From Haloferax sp046557615 (GTDB lineage Archaea; Halobacteriota; Halobacteria; Halobacteriales; Haloferacaceae), in NCBI RefSeq assembly GCF_046557615.1, contig NZ_JBKIII010000001.1:248001-312000 (forward strand): a DNA stretch of 64,000 bases, read 5' to 3'. Positions within the stretch are counted from its first letter, which is position 1. Each line of letters begins with the position of its first letter. A program made the position numbers and the translations under genes. The notes under the pieces are model-generated. The model was not told the DNA's origin, did no database searches, and was given only the letters and a program-made list of their open reading frames with translations. Positions 16,217 through 24,683 of the stretch are shown here, in pieces.

Positions 16217-16756
16217 CTACTCGTTCTCGCCTATCTCTGCGCCGAGACGAGCGGCGATTTCCTTTCCCATCTCGCGGGGATTCGACTCGACTACCGTGAG
16301 CGTCGCACCGACTTCGACGCGCCCGGGTTCGAGTACGTCCGCACAGACGCCACCGCGTTCCTCCCGTAATGCGTCTACGACGTCCTCGTCGTCGATGAGT
16401 CCCGCGAGGTATGAACAGGGCGGTCGGAGCGCCGTCCCACGAAGGGTCGCTTCACCGAGTGTGAAGGTCGCATCGAGCAGGTCCGTGGGGTCGATGCCGC
16501 TGAGAACGACGTTGCGCCGATGCGCGCCGTTCGAGAGGTCCACGCCGAAGGTCTCGCGTGCATCCTCGAGTACCGCGGCATCGACGAGCGTTACCTGACA
16601 GGCGTCGGTCGCCGAGAAGTATCCGGTGCCGTCGAAGTAGCGGTCACCTTCGATGCCGCCGGGTTTCATCACGACGGCGTCTTTGGCCTTCATGGCTTCA
16701 CCATTCGCCGTTGCGATGTAGAGTGATTCGACGCGACCGTCTCCTTCCGAAGTCAT
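16217..16756 (-). CDS. MOSC domain protein
   Basis: A 179-residue protein consisting of a MOSC (molybdenum cofactor sulfurase C-terminal) domain. Visible are the N-terminal GGIEGDRYFDGTG, which matches the usual G-x-x-GD motif, HRRNVVLSGIDPTDLL, and the conserved Cys in RPPCSYLAGL, proposed in the family to carry persulfide or bind metal-sulfur cofactors. It is upstream of galK and probably cotranscribed. A TATA-like CCTATTCGG about 27 nt before the ATG (minus strand) suggests a leaderless message. Confidence 0.87.
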   Translation of the reverse strand: MTSEGDGRVESLYIATANGEAMKAKDAVVMKPGGIEGDRYFDGTGYFSATDACQVTLVDAAVLEDARETFGVDLSNGAHRRNVVLSGIDPTDLLDATFTLGEATLRGTALRPPCSYLAGLIDDEDVVDALREERGGVCADVLEPGRVEVGATLTVVESNPREMGKEIAARLGAEIGENE

Positions 16757-16807
16757 ACTATCTTTCCACCCTCCGGTGCCGAATAGGTTGGGCTTGTAAC
16801 ACCTTCG

Positions 16808-17443
16808 TCAGCACAGCGGCTTGGGGTCCACGCCGAGTGCTGCGAGTCCGTCGGCGTAGTCGTCGTACGCGAGCTGAACGACGTATTCGGCGACCATCTG
16901 CGCTCGCTCCCAGTCTTCGGCGTCGGCACACAACTCGTCGAGCAAGTCGAGTCCGGTCTGGAGGGTCTCGTCGGTTTCAGTCTTGAGCGAGCGAAAGAGG
17001 TTCGCTTTCGGCTCGTCCGCCTCGTTGATGAAGAAACTGATAACCTGTGTATGCGCTCGAATCGAGACGAGTCCACGACCGACCATCCCTGCTGCAATGC
17101 GCTCGATAGTGTCTTCCCGTCCGCGGAGATAGCCGTGCATCATCCCCGGTTCGCTCGGAAGGTCGACGTCTTCGTCGAGGGCATTGAGTACTCGCTCGAG
17201 GTGCGTCGCCTCTTGCTCGGCGGTCGATTCGAACGCCGCTCTCGCCGACGCTTCCGGCTCGCTTTCGGCCCACTGTTCGAAGGTTCCCTGCGCAGCATGT
17301 TCGGAGAACGCCGCTGCTCGGAGTACAGCAGATTCGGAGAGGTCTGCGTCGGTCAGCGCGATGAGCAGTTTCGACGAGCCGAGTCGGTCGAGTTGTGTGT
17401 ACTTCGATTGCTCGACCGACTCGCGGAGGGTCTCGGCGTTCAT
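16808..17443 (-). CDS. Ferritin-like (rubrerythrin-type) four-helix protein
   Basis: A 211-residue, mostly helical acidic protein beginning MNAETLRESVEQSKYTQLDRLG. Glu/His pairs such as AFSEHAAQGTFEQWAE and AEQEATHLERVLNAL resemble the E-x-x-H metal ligands of ferritin-like proteins, but the spacing is not a perfect match, so iron binding is inference. The open frame extends upstream to 17707 into sequence with no coding character and across the divergent promoter; the ATG at 17443 is chosen. It faces the HemAT gene with 110 bp between starts. Confidence 0.65.
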   Translation of the reverse strand: MNAETLRESVEQSKYTQLDRLGSSKLLIALTDADLSESAVLRAAAFSEHAAQGTFEQWAESEPEASARAAFESTAEQEATHLERVLNALDEDVDLPSEPGMMHGYLRGREDTIERIAAGMVGRGLVSIRAHTQVISFFINEADEPKANLFRSLKTETDETLQTGLDLLDELCADAEDWERAQMVAEYVVQLAYDDYADGLAALGVDPKPLC

Positions 17444-17553
17444 GTACAGTGTGTCGTCGTCATCGAATGTGAACGTTGGGCCGACGACGAAAACTATCGA
17501 ATTTGATACTGTGTGGTGAGAATTGAAATACCTAAACTGAACGTTACTATGTA

Positions 17554-19278
17554 ATGACTGACGCTGACGGCCAAGTAACGGCTGATATGCGCGCGGACGT
17601 CGATGGTGAGCGATTACTCTCAAAATTGAATATCGATACCAACGAGATTCAGCGACGGAAGACCTTCGTTCGGCTTTCTGAAGCCGACGAAGCACGACTC
17701 GAAGCACTCGAACCGGTATTCGACGATGTCGCAGACGACCTCGCAGAAGACTTCTACGACCACCTCGGTGACCACGCCGATGCGATGGCGTTTCTCGACC
17801 GCACGACGAAGACGCTCGATATTCTGAAATCCGACCAAGCGACGTACATTCGCGAACTTACCCGCGGCGAGTACGACCGCGACTACTACGCCAAGCGCGC
17901 TCGAATCGGCAAGATCCACGACATGATAGACCTCGGGCCGAAGTACTACCTCGGGGCGTACACGACGCACTACGAAGGGCTGTTTCGGGCGATTGGCGAG
18001 CAGGCGAAAGCCGAGTTCGGCGAGGAAGAGTCCGCAGAGTCCGCTGGCGTACTCGGTGGATTGCTTGGCCGAGTTCGACCGAACTCGTCCGACGAGGAGG
18101 CCATCGACGACGCTATCGACTACGTCATCGACCACATGCTTCCAGTGATGAAACTCCTTTCTCTCGACCAGCAGGTCGCGATGGAGACCTACATTCAGTC
18201 GTACAGCGAGGCCGCCCGCGAGGCCGCCGCACGCCGTCGGCGTCTCGCAAACGAGGTCGAATCTGACCTCCAAGCGCCAATCGAGGAAGTACTCGAACAG
18301 TCGGAAGTTATCACCGACCGAACCGACGACATCGAGAATATCGCACACACGCAGGCCGACGACATGGAGACCGTCTCCATGGAAGTCTCGGATATGAGCG
18401 CAACTGTCGAAGAAATCGCGGCGACAGCCGAAGAAGTCGAACGAACAAGCGCCGATGCCGCCTCTCGCGCCGCCGAAGGAGAGGATGCGGCCGACGAAGC
18501 AATCGACGTGATGCAGGACGTGAGTACCTCGGCAGAGCGCGCATCCGACGACGTGCAGCGACTCCACGACCAAATCGAGGAAATCGACGACGTACTCGAA
18601 GCCATCAACGACATCGCAGAGCAGACGAACTTGCTCGCGCTCAACGCTTCTATCGAGGCCGCCCGCGCAGGTGAAGCAGGCGATGGATTCGCTGTCGTCG
18701 CAAGCGAGGTCAAGAATCTCGCCGAAGAGTCCCAGGCCCGCGCCGCAGAGGTCGAAGAGACGGTCGATAACATCCAGTCTGAAGCGAAAGAGACCATCGA
18801 GAGTCTCTCGCAGACGACCGACCGCCTCTACGACGGCATCGACCGCGGTGAGGACGTGATGCGAAGCCTCACCGATATCTCGGCGGCAGTCGAACAGGCG
18901 AGCGCCGGTATCGGCGAAGTTGCGGCCGCAACCGACGAACAGGCCGTGAGTGCCGAGCAAATCGCCGACATGGTGGACCGTGCCAACGTCCACGCCAACG
19001 ACGTCTCCGAACAAATCACGGACATCTCGGACGCGAACCGCGCACAGAACTCTCGTGTTCTCGGTATCCGTGAGTCCGTCCAGCGCCTCGGAAACACCGA
19101 CGGTTCAACCACTTCGTCAACCGGACGCGCTAGCGGTACCTCACCGAGCAGTGTGCCGAGTGACGTCAGTGCCGATTCGTTCGCAGACGTCCCGTCGGAC
19201 GTGAAATCAGATGCCAAAGCCTTAGAAAACGTCTCGTTCGATCAACTCGCTAACGACGGCGGCGCAGAGTCAGAGTAA
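17554..19278 (+). CDS. hemAT: HemAT-type heme-based aerotaxis transducer
   Basis: Soluble oxygen-sensing methyl-accepting protein. Residues about 25-175 form a globin-coupled sensor domain; His122 in IGKIHDMIDLGPKYYLGAY is the expected proximal heme ligand, and Tyr/aromatic residues precede it. Residues about 230-520 form the coiled-coil signalling domain with the hairpin tip QTNLLALNASIEAARAGE (about residues 353-370). No membrane helix is seen, as in Halobacterium and Bacillus HemAT. The C-terminal tail is Ser/Thr/Asp rich. A TATA-like AAATACCTAAAC lies about 25 nt before the ATG. Signals would go to CheA/CheW encoded elsewhere. Confidence 0.92.
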   Translation: MTDADGQVTADMRADVDGERLLSKLNIDTNEIQRRKTFVRLSEADEARLEALEPVFDDVADDLAEDFYDHLGDHADAMAFLDRTTKTLDILKSDQATYIRELTRGEYDRDYYAKRARIGKIHDMIDLGPKYYLGAYTTHYEGLFRAIGEQAKAEFGEEESAESAGVLGGLLGRVRPNSSDEEAIDDAIDYVIDHMLPVMKLLSLDQQVAMETYIQSYSEAAREAAARRRRLANEVESDLQAPIEEVLEQSEVITDRTDDIENIAHTQADDMETVSMEVSDMSATVEEIAATAEEVERTSADAASRAAEGEDAADEAIDVMQDVSTSAERASDDVQRLHDQIEEIDDVLEAINDIAEQTNLLALNASIEAARAGEAGDGFAVVASEVKNLAEESQARAAEVEETVDNIQSEAKETIESLSQTTDRLYDGIDRGEDVMRSLTDISAAVEQASAGIGEVAAATDEQAVSAEQIADMVDRANVHANDVSEQITDISDANRAQNSRVLGIRESVQRLGNTDGSTTSSTGRASGTSPSSVPSDVSADSFADVPSDVKSDAKALENVSFDQLANDGGAESE

Positions 19279-19286
19279 TTCGAGAC

Positions 19287-19346
19287 CAACTCTTCTGTTC
19301 TTTCCACCTCTCTTCGCTCTCTTCGTTTTCTTCTCTTCACTTCTCA
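19287..19346 (+). terminator. Polypyrimidine terminator tract after hemAT
   Basis: The 60 bases after hemAT are almost purely C and T on the plus strand, with several T-runs (for example CGTTTTCTTCTCTTC). Archaeal termination is driven by such T-rich tracts without a required hairpin, and the next gene has its own start region. Confidence 0.55.
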
Positions 19347-19388
19347 CCGAGTGAGATTTCATCACGTCGGCGTGCGTAGTGTGTGGGT

Positions 19389-20564
19389 ATGACGCCCGAA
19401 ACGCTCGCGACCCGACTGCGGCGTGGCGACCCGACGACTGTACTCGACGTTCGCAACCGCGACGAGTTCGAAGAGTGGCACATCGACGGTCCGAGCGTCG
19501 AGGCGACCCAAATACCTGCGATACAGTTCACGCAAGCCGAAATTCGAGATTCGGTTTCCGACCTCGCTGACCGGTTCCGCGATGCACCTGCTCCGGTCGT
19601 CGTCGTCTGCGGTGAAGGTCGTGCGAGCGCCCACGTCGCCGACCTGCTCGAAAGTTCGGGTGTCGCCGCCGAGAACCTCGAAACCGGAATGGAAGGGTGG
19701 GCAAACGTATATCTCTCGGTCGAACTCGACCACGACGAGGCGACCGTCATCCAGTACCAACGCCCCTCTAGCGGGTGTCTCGCGTATCTCGTCATCGACG
19801 GTGACGAGGCCGTGGTTATCGACCCGCTCCGCGCCTTTGCCGACCGATACGTCGAGGACGCCCGCGCTCACGGGGCGAAACTCGTCGCGGCACTCGATAC
19901 ACACGTCCACGCCGACCACGTGAGCGGGATTCGGCGACTCACCGAGGCCGTAAACACTGTTGCCACGCTCCCGGTCGGCGCAGTCGAACGCGGACTCGAG
20001 TTCAACGCGCGACTGCTCGAAGACGGCGACGCTGTGCCGGTCGGTGAGACCGAGATTGTCGCTGTCGCGTCGCCCGGCCACACCTCCGAGATGACCGCGT
20101 ATCGCCTCGGTGACCTCGTGTTCGTCGGTGACGGACTCTTCTTGGACAGTCTCGCACGCCCCGACCTCGAAGGCGGAGACGACGGCGCACCGGCGTTGGC
20201 ACGACAACTCTACGAGACACTCACCGAGCGATACGCCGCCTTTGCAGACGGCGTTCGCATCGCTCCAGCGCATTACGGCGGCCACACACTCCCGACCGAA
20301 ACAGGTGCATACGTCGCATCACTCGGCACGTTACGAGACCGATTGCCTGCCCTGTCGATGGGCGAAGACGAGTTCCGCTCGTTCGTTCTCTCCGAGATGC
20401 CACCGCGACCGGCCAACTACGAGCGGATTATCAGCGTCAATCTCGGACACGAGCCGCTCTCGGACGAAGAAGCGTTCGCGGTCGAACTCGGGCCGAACAA
20501 CTGTGCGGTAACGGGAACAGAGTTCGAACCCGGTGCGGGCGATGCAACCGCTCACGGGTCCTAA
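19389..20564 (+). CDS. Rhodanese - metallo-beta-lactamase fusion hydrolase
   Basis: A 391-residue fusion. Residues 1-110 are a rhodanese domain with DVRNRDEFEEWHIDG and a CGEGRAS active loop (Cys thiol carrier). From about residue 125 onward is a glyoxalase II/persulfide dioxygenase-like metallo-beta-lactamase fold with THVHADHVSG (HxHxDH metal site), GHTSEMTAY and HYGGH. Rhodanese plus ETHE1-like hydrolase suggests sulfane sulfur handling. In most known fusions the rhodanese is C-terminal; here it is N-terminal. A GTG at 19383 would add two residues; the ATG is preferred. Confidence 0.88.
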   Translation: MTPETLATRLRRGDPTTVLDVRNRDEFEEWHIDGPSVEATQIPAIQFTQAEIRDSVSDLADRFRDAPAPVVVVCGEGRASAHVADLLESSGVAAENLETGMEGWANVYLSVELDHDEATVIQYQRPSSGCLAYLVIDGDEAVVIDPLRAFADRYVEDARAHGAKLVAALDTHVHADHVSGIRRLTEAVNTVATLPVGAVERGLEFNARLLEDGDAVPVGETEIVAVASPGHTSEMTAYRLGDLVFVGDGLFLDSLARPDLEGGDDGAPALARQLYETLTERYAAFADGVRIAPAHYGGHTLPTETGAYVASLGTLRDRLPALSMGEDEFRSFVLSEMPPRPANYERIISVNLGHEPLSDEEAFAVELGPNNCAVTGTEFEPGAGDATAHGS

Positions 20565-20599
20565 CACAGCGAGAAAGAGCTTGACAGCGAAATCGGGAG

Positions 20600-20923
20600 T
20601 TAGTCGTCGGCCGCGGCCGCACCACTTGCGACGTCGTCTTCGATGCTCGGCGGATAGACGCCGCGCTCGAGTTTGAGGTCGCTCTGGGGTCGGGCCATGC
20701 AGGTGAGTGCGTACTTCTCGGCCTCTTCGTCGGTTAGGCCGCGGGCGGCGGGTTGGGTGACGTCGCCTTCGAGAATCTCGGCAGAACAGGCGAGACACAT
20801 GCCGACGCGGCAGGAGTACTCCTGTGCGATGCCTTCTTCGATACAGGCTTTGAGAATCGTCTGTTTGTCAGACACCGTAATCTCCTCACCTGTGCCGACG
20901 AATTCGACGGTGTACTCGGTCAT
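20600..20923 (-). CDS. fdx: 2Fe-2S ferredoxin
   Basis: A 107-residue plant-type ferredoxin and electron carrier. Cluster ligands are Cys38, Cys43, Cys46 and Cys75 (CRVGMC-LAC, then LTC), with the typical C-x4-C-x2-C spacing; Cys27 is extra. It lacks the long acidic N-terminal insertion of the major haloarchaeal ferredoxin, so it is a secondary ferredoxin. The start MTEYTVEFVG is preferred to the upstream MMRSLERRG. A TATA-like GATAAACAG lies about 28 nt upstream on the minus strand. The gene converges on the rhodanese-lactamase gene with 35 bp between. Confidence 0.92.
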   Translation of the reverse strand: MTEYTVEFVGTGEEITVSDKQTILKACIEEGIAQEYSCRVGMCLACSAEILEGDVTQPAARGLTDEEAEKYALTCMARPQSDLKLERGVYPPSIEDDVASGAAAADD

Positions 20924-21043
20924 ACCTCGCCGTTCGAGCGACCGCATCAAAACTGTTTATCAAACGAGGCCGATTGGTGGAATTCGTCCGCTCGCTGAGG
21001 ACGCATCAAGAAACGGTCCCATCCACCCGACTCCGCGAGTGGA

Positions 21044-21526
21044 TTATCCTGCCGACTCTGCGGTCGAGTGACCGTGTTTGTCTCTGGCGGGGTCTTTGTC
21101 TGACGTCATCCGGACCGTCAGTACCGGCACGTCCGAGGTACGGACGATACGCTCGGTGACGCTCCCGAGCAGGTAGTGGTCCAACCCGGTTCGACCGTGG
21201 GTTCCCATGACGACGAGATCGATATCGTGGCCCTCGATGTACCGCTTAATCGAGCGGTAGGCCGTTCCGGTGACGACTTCTGATTCGACATCGACACCGG
21301 CCTCCTCGGCGGCATCTTCGATTTGGTGGAGGGCGACTTTGCCCTCACGTTCGAGTGCCGAGATAACGATATCTGCGCCAGCATCGAGCGAGGTGTAGAT
21401 ACTCGTATCGACGACGTACAAGGCGTGGATGCGCGCGCCGTACGTCTCTGCGAGCGAGACTGCGTGTTCGATGGCTTTGTCGGCCGCGCTACTCCCGTCA
21501 GTTGGTACGAGTATCTCGCGGTACAT
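21044..21526 (-). CDS. Universal stress protein (UspA family)
   Basis: A single UspA domain of 160 residues. MYREILVPTDGSSAADKAIEHA is the N-terminal strand with the ATP-contacting Asp, and GTHGRTGLDHYLLGSVTERI carries the G-x2-G-x9-G(S/T) nucleotide motif. The C-terminal 20 residues (TSDKDPARDKHGHSTAESAG) are a disordered charged tail. ATP-binding members act as stress signalling proteins; the specific role is unknown. It shares direction with the 2Fe-2S ferredoxin but is 120 bp upstream, enough for a separate promoter. Confidence 0.92.
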   Translation of the reverse strand: MYREILVPTDGSSAADKAIEHAVSLAETYGARIHALYVVDTSIYTSLDAGADIVISALEREGKVALHQIEDAAEEAGVDVESEVVTGTAYRSIKRYIEGHDIDLVVMGTHGRTGLDHYLLGSVTERIVRTSDVPVLTVRMTSDKDPARDKHGHSTAESAG

Positions 21527-21560
21527 TACGTTCTATACTACGTGAGGAACGGTGATAGTT

Positions 21561-21848
21561 CTAGTCCTCGGCGTGATGGTCTCTCGCGGCCAAAATCGCT
21601 TCTTCGCACGTCTGCAACCCATCGACTCGTCGGGTCTCTTCGTCGAGTTCGACGGTCTTGATGGCCGTCCATCCCTCCTCGTCGTCGAAGAGGACGCCTT
21701 TGACCCACCCCTCGGTCGCGAACAAGAGACTGCGCGCGGGTTCTTCGCTCTCGACAGAGACGACCAGTTCGAACGCGTCCGAACGGTTCAGCGAACTGAG
21801 TTCGGGTGCCTTCAGCGGACGGGGCGGAAGCGATGAGATAAGGCCCAT
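21561..21848 (-). CDS. Conserved haloarchaeal small protein of unknown function
   Basis: A 95-residue protein beginning MGLISSLPPRPLKAPELS, with SDAFELVVSVESEEPARSLLFATEGWVKGVLFDDEEGWTAI-type strand-rich composition, likely a small beta-sandwich or barrel. The open frame extends further upstream to 21941, where it would run into the start region of the divergent membrane protein; the internal ATG at 21848 is favoured by composition. No catalytic motif. Only 34 bp separate its stop from the uspA start, so the two may be cotranscribed. Confidence 0.65.
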   Translation of the reverse strand: MGLISSLPPRPLKAPELSSLNRSDAFELVVSVESEEPARSLLFATEGWVKGVLFDDEEGWTAIKTVELDEETRRVDGLQTCEEAILAARDHHAED

Positions 21849-21939
21849 ATCCGACTCGTGCAGGTGATGGGGGATGACGCTTTCGAACCACCGACTCGGA
21901 GTCGTAACCTTTCTTTTGTCTGCCGCAACACGTCCTCGC

Positions 21940-23580
21940 ATGTCTTCCTCTCGTGTCGAGCGCCACCTCGACCGAACGACGCTCGCCGTGATTGCGGTGG
22001 CCGTTGTGGCGCTCGTCTTTCGTCTCGTCGGTCTCGGCGGTAGACCCCTCCACTGGGACGAAGCACGGGTCGGCTACTGGAGTCTCCGCTACCTCGAAAC
22101 CGGCTACTTCAGCTACCGACCAATCGCCGGTGGTCCGCTCGTCTACGTACTCTCGCGGTGGTCGCTCTCACTGCTCGGACTGACCGACTTCGCTCTCCGA
22201 CTCCCCGTCGCTCTCTTCGGCGGGTTGCTCCCTCTGTCAGCACTGCTCTTTCGTGGTCGCCTCCGCGACTCGGAGACTGTCGCGTTCGCCGCGATACTCG
22301 CCACCAGCCCACTGCTCGTCTACTACGGGCGCTTCGCCCGCGGCGACATCTTCGCTATCGGGTTCACGCTCGTCGCGCTCGGCTTTGCGATTCGACTCGC
22401 CGATGGTGAGGGGCAGAAAAACGCCTACGGCTTCGCGGCTGCTATCGCGCTCGCAATCGGCGCTTCGGGATTCGGTGTCGTCACACTCGTCTGCCTCGGC
22501 ATCGCCGCACTCCTCGTCGTCGATCACGCTGCGCTCGTCTCGTCGGTTCGACCGGTTGCGATGCAACTCGGGACGCTCTCGTCCCGACTCGAAGATGCTG
22601 TGACGCCTGCTGCTCGGTCAGTACTCGTCTTCTTCGGATTCTACGTGTTCCTGTTCGCTCCCCGTGCAGGCGAGACTGATGCCGCCGGAATCGACTCGCC
22701 GGGGACGATTCTCACGGCAATCGACGTCGCACTCTTCGAGTCGGTTCGTCGGTTCGTCGGTGTTCGAATCGTCCATCGTGGACCCGAGGGCACGCACGAA
22801 CTCTTGCCCTACTTCGGGGATATCCTCGGCCTCGTCGCACTCGCGGCCCTCCCGGTTCTCGTCCTCGCAGTCGGGTCGTTCCTCGTCGACCGCTACACCG
22901 CAGGCGGACCGCGAGAAATCGTCTCACTTGGCGCGTACTGGGCGGGCGCATCGCTGGTGTTCGTCCCGATGTTCACCGAAGTCTCCGCACCGTGGCTCGG
23001 CGTCTATCTGGTCGTCCCACTCGCCCTCCCCGCCGCGGTCGGACTCGCGGCACTCGTACGGTGGGGATGGTCTGCAATCGAGGCACGAGATGTGTCTCGG
23101 AGTTCGCTCGCGCTCTTGCTCGCCGTCGCACTCGTCGCACAGGCGGGTGCGGTTGCGGCATCAGACGTGTACGGGCCGAGTGACCGAGACAACCAACTCG
23201 CACACTACGCCCAACCGACGGACGACTTCACCGACTTCCGCGACAATCTCTCGTCGTGGGTGACACCCGACGACGACCAACCTGACGTACTCTACTACGG
23301 TCAGTCGATGTACGTCTCCGATGGTTCGACCGACTTCCCACCAGTCCCCGACGAGTGGGGTGAGCGACTTCCGGTAGACTGGTACGTCGCCCGCGAAGAT
23401 GCACAGACGATATCGGCGACGACACCCACACAGGTTCGTGACCTCGAAACCGTTCCGCCTGTCGTGATTGCGCCAGCGACCGCTCGCGGTGAGTTATCGC
23501 CGATGCTCGATGGCTACGTGGCGACGGAGTACGAGACCGCCCTGTGGGGACGGTCGGTCGTCGTCTTCGTCGAAAACTAG
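21940..23580 (+). CDS. Agl23-like GT-C family membrane protein
   Basis: A 546-residue polytopic membrane protein of the glycosyltransferase-C / ArnT-like class, matching the flippase-activity-associated protein family (TIGR03663, Agl23) by memory. After a short cytosolic N-terminus, TM1 (TTLAVIAVAVVALVFRLVGL) leads to GRPLHWDEARVGYW with Asp40-Glu41, the expected first-loop acidic pair. About 10-12 hydrophobic segments follow, and a soluble C-terminal domain of about 130 residues contains DDQPDVLYYGQSMYV. It probably acts in lipid-linked sugar handling for N-glycosylation. The frame extends upstream to 21874, but the ATG at 21940 fits best. Confidence 0.82.
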   Translation: MSSSRVERHLDRTTLAVIAVAVVALVFRLVGLGGRPLHWDEARVGYWSLRYLETGYFSYRPIAGGPLVYVLSRWSLSLLGLTDFALRLPVALFGGLLPLSALLFRGRLRDSETVAFAAILATSPLLVYYGRFARGDIFAIGFTLVALGFAIRLADGEGQKNAYGFAAAIALAIGASGFGVVTLVCLGIAALLVVDHAALVSSVRPVAMQLGTLSSRLEDAVTPAARSVLVFFGFYVFLFAPRAGETDAAGIDSPGTILTAIDVALFESVRRFVGVRIVHRGPEGTHELLPYFGDILGLVALAALPVLVLAVGSFLVDRYTAGGPREIVSLGAYWAGASLVFVPMFTEVSAPWLGVYLVVPLALPAAVGLAALVRWGWSAIEARDVSRSSLALLLAVALVAQAGAVAASDVYGPSDRDNQLAHYAQPTDDFTDFRDNLSSWVTPDDDQPDVLYYGQSMYVSDGSTDFPPVPDEWGERLPVDWYVAREDAQTISATTPTQVRDLETVPPVVIAPATARGELSPMLDGYVATEYETALWGRSVVVFVEN

Positions 23581-23592
23581 TCGGGGCTCAGT

Positions 23593-24543
23593 TCAGCGGA
23601 AGCCCATCGCTTCGATCTGTTCTTGGTAGCGGTTCCGGATGGTGACTTCGGTCACCTGTGCAACGTCTGCGACCTCACGCTGGGTCTTCTTTTCGTTGCA
23701 GAGAAGGGATGCAGCGTAAATCGCTGCCGCCGCAAAGCCGGTTGGGGACTTGCCGGAGAGCAGTCCTTGTTCGGCCGAGACGTCGATGATTTCGGTTGCT
23801 TTGGCCTGTACTTCTTCGGAGAGGTCGAGTGCGGAGGCGAATCGCGGGACGAATTGTTTGGGGTCGACGGGCTTGAGTTCGAGACCGAGTTCCTGCGAAA
23901 TGTATCGATAGGTTCGACCGATTTCTTTCTGGGGAACACGGGATACTTCAGCCACTTCGTCGAGCGACCGTGGGATGCCTTCCTGACGGCAGGCCGCGTA
24001 CAGTGCCGAGGTTGCGACGCCCTCGATAGAGCGTCCGCGAATCAGGTCCTCGTTGAGTGCGCGGCGATAGATCACGGATGCGACCTCACGGACGGAGCGC
24101 GGGACACCGAGCGCCGACGCCATGCGGTCGATTTCACTGAGTGCAAACTGGAGGTTGCGCTCGCCTGCGTCCTTCGTGCGAATACGCTCTTGCCACTTGC
24201 GCAGGCGGTGCATCTGGGACCGTTTTTCGGAGGACAAAGAACGCCCGTAGGCGTCTTTGTCTTTCCAGTCGATGGTCGTCGTCAGGCCACGGTCGTGCAT
24301 CGTCTCCGTAATCGGCGCACCAACACGGGACTTGGACTGCCGTTCAGAGTGGTTGAATGCACGCCACTCCGGGCCACGGTCGATTTGGCGTTCGTCGAGT
24401 ACGAGACCACAATCGTCACAGACGAGTTCTCCCTGGTCTGCGTCCGTGACAATCTGGTCAGACCCACACTCAGGGCAATTGACCCGCTCGTCCTCTTTTG
24501 CCGTTGTCTCCTCTCGCTGACGCTGCCGGCTCGGACGTTCCAT
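23593..24543 (-). CDS. tfb: Transcription initiation factor IIB
   Basis: Archaeal TFIIB, bridging TBP-TATA and RNA polymerase. The 316-residue protein has an N-terminal zinc ribbon with Cys23, Cys26, Cys42 and Cys45, the B-finger/linker (RGPEWRAFNHSERQSKSRVGAPITETMHDRG region, about 56-88), and two cyclin folds (about 105-210 and 215-316) with the BRE-binding HTH VTEVTIRNRYQEQIEAMG at the end. Haloarchaea carry several tfb paralogues; this copy is intact. Its own promoter has TTTAAATTTA about 30 nt before the ATG. It converges tightly on the Agl23-like gene (12 bp). Confidence 0.95.
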   Translation of the reverse strand: MERPSRQRQREETTAKEDERVNCPECGSDQIVTDADQGELVCDDCGLVLDERQIDRGPEWRAFNHSERQSKSRVGAPITETMHDRGLTTTIDWKDKDAYGRSLSSEKRSQMHRLRKWQERIRTKDAGERNLQFALSEIDRMASALGVPRSVREVASVIYRRALNEDLIRGRSIEGVATSALYAACRQEGIPRSLDEVAEVSRVPQKEIGRTYRYISQELGLELKPVDPKQFVPRFASALDLSEEVQAKATEIIDVSAEQGLLSGKSPTGFAAAAIYAASLLCNEKKTQREVADVAQVTEVTIRNRYQEQIEAMGFR

Positions 24544-24683
24544 TAAAAGGTTTCTGGTGGAGCGTAAATTTAAACCTTTGTGTTAGGAAATTGACAGACG
24601 CCGCTGTCTGCCGATTCGATGCGGGCGATACCAGAAGATTCGAGTACACCTACTTATACGGTTCCCTGACAAACGGTAACCGA
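24544..24683. promoter_or_regulatory. Divergent promoter between tfb and the nuclease lipoprotein gene
   Basis: On the minus strand TTTAAATTTA (24562-24573) is the tfb TATA box, about 27 nt from the start. It is bracketed by an inverted repeat, AAAGGTTT at 24546-24553 and AAACCTTT at 24572-24579 (18-bp spacer). On the plus strand ACTTATACGG (about 24652-24661) lies 25-30 nt before the ATG at 24684. Both messages are predicted to be leaderless or nearly so. Confidence 0.55.

Noticed and set aside
17620..19014. Minus-strand frame of 464 codons inside hemAT
   Set aside because: Antisense shadow of the transducer; the plus-strand product has full globin and MCP signatures.
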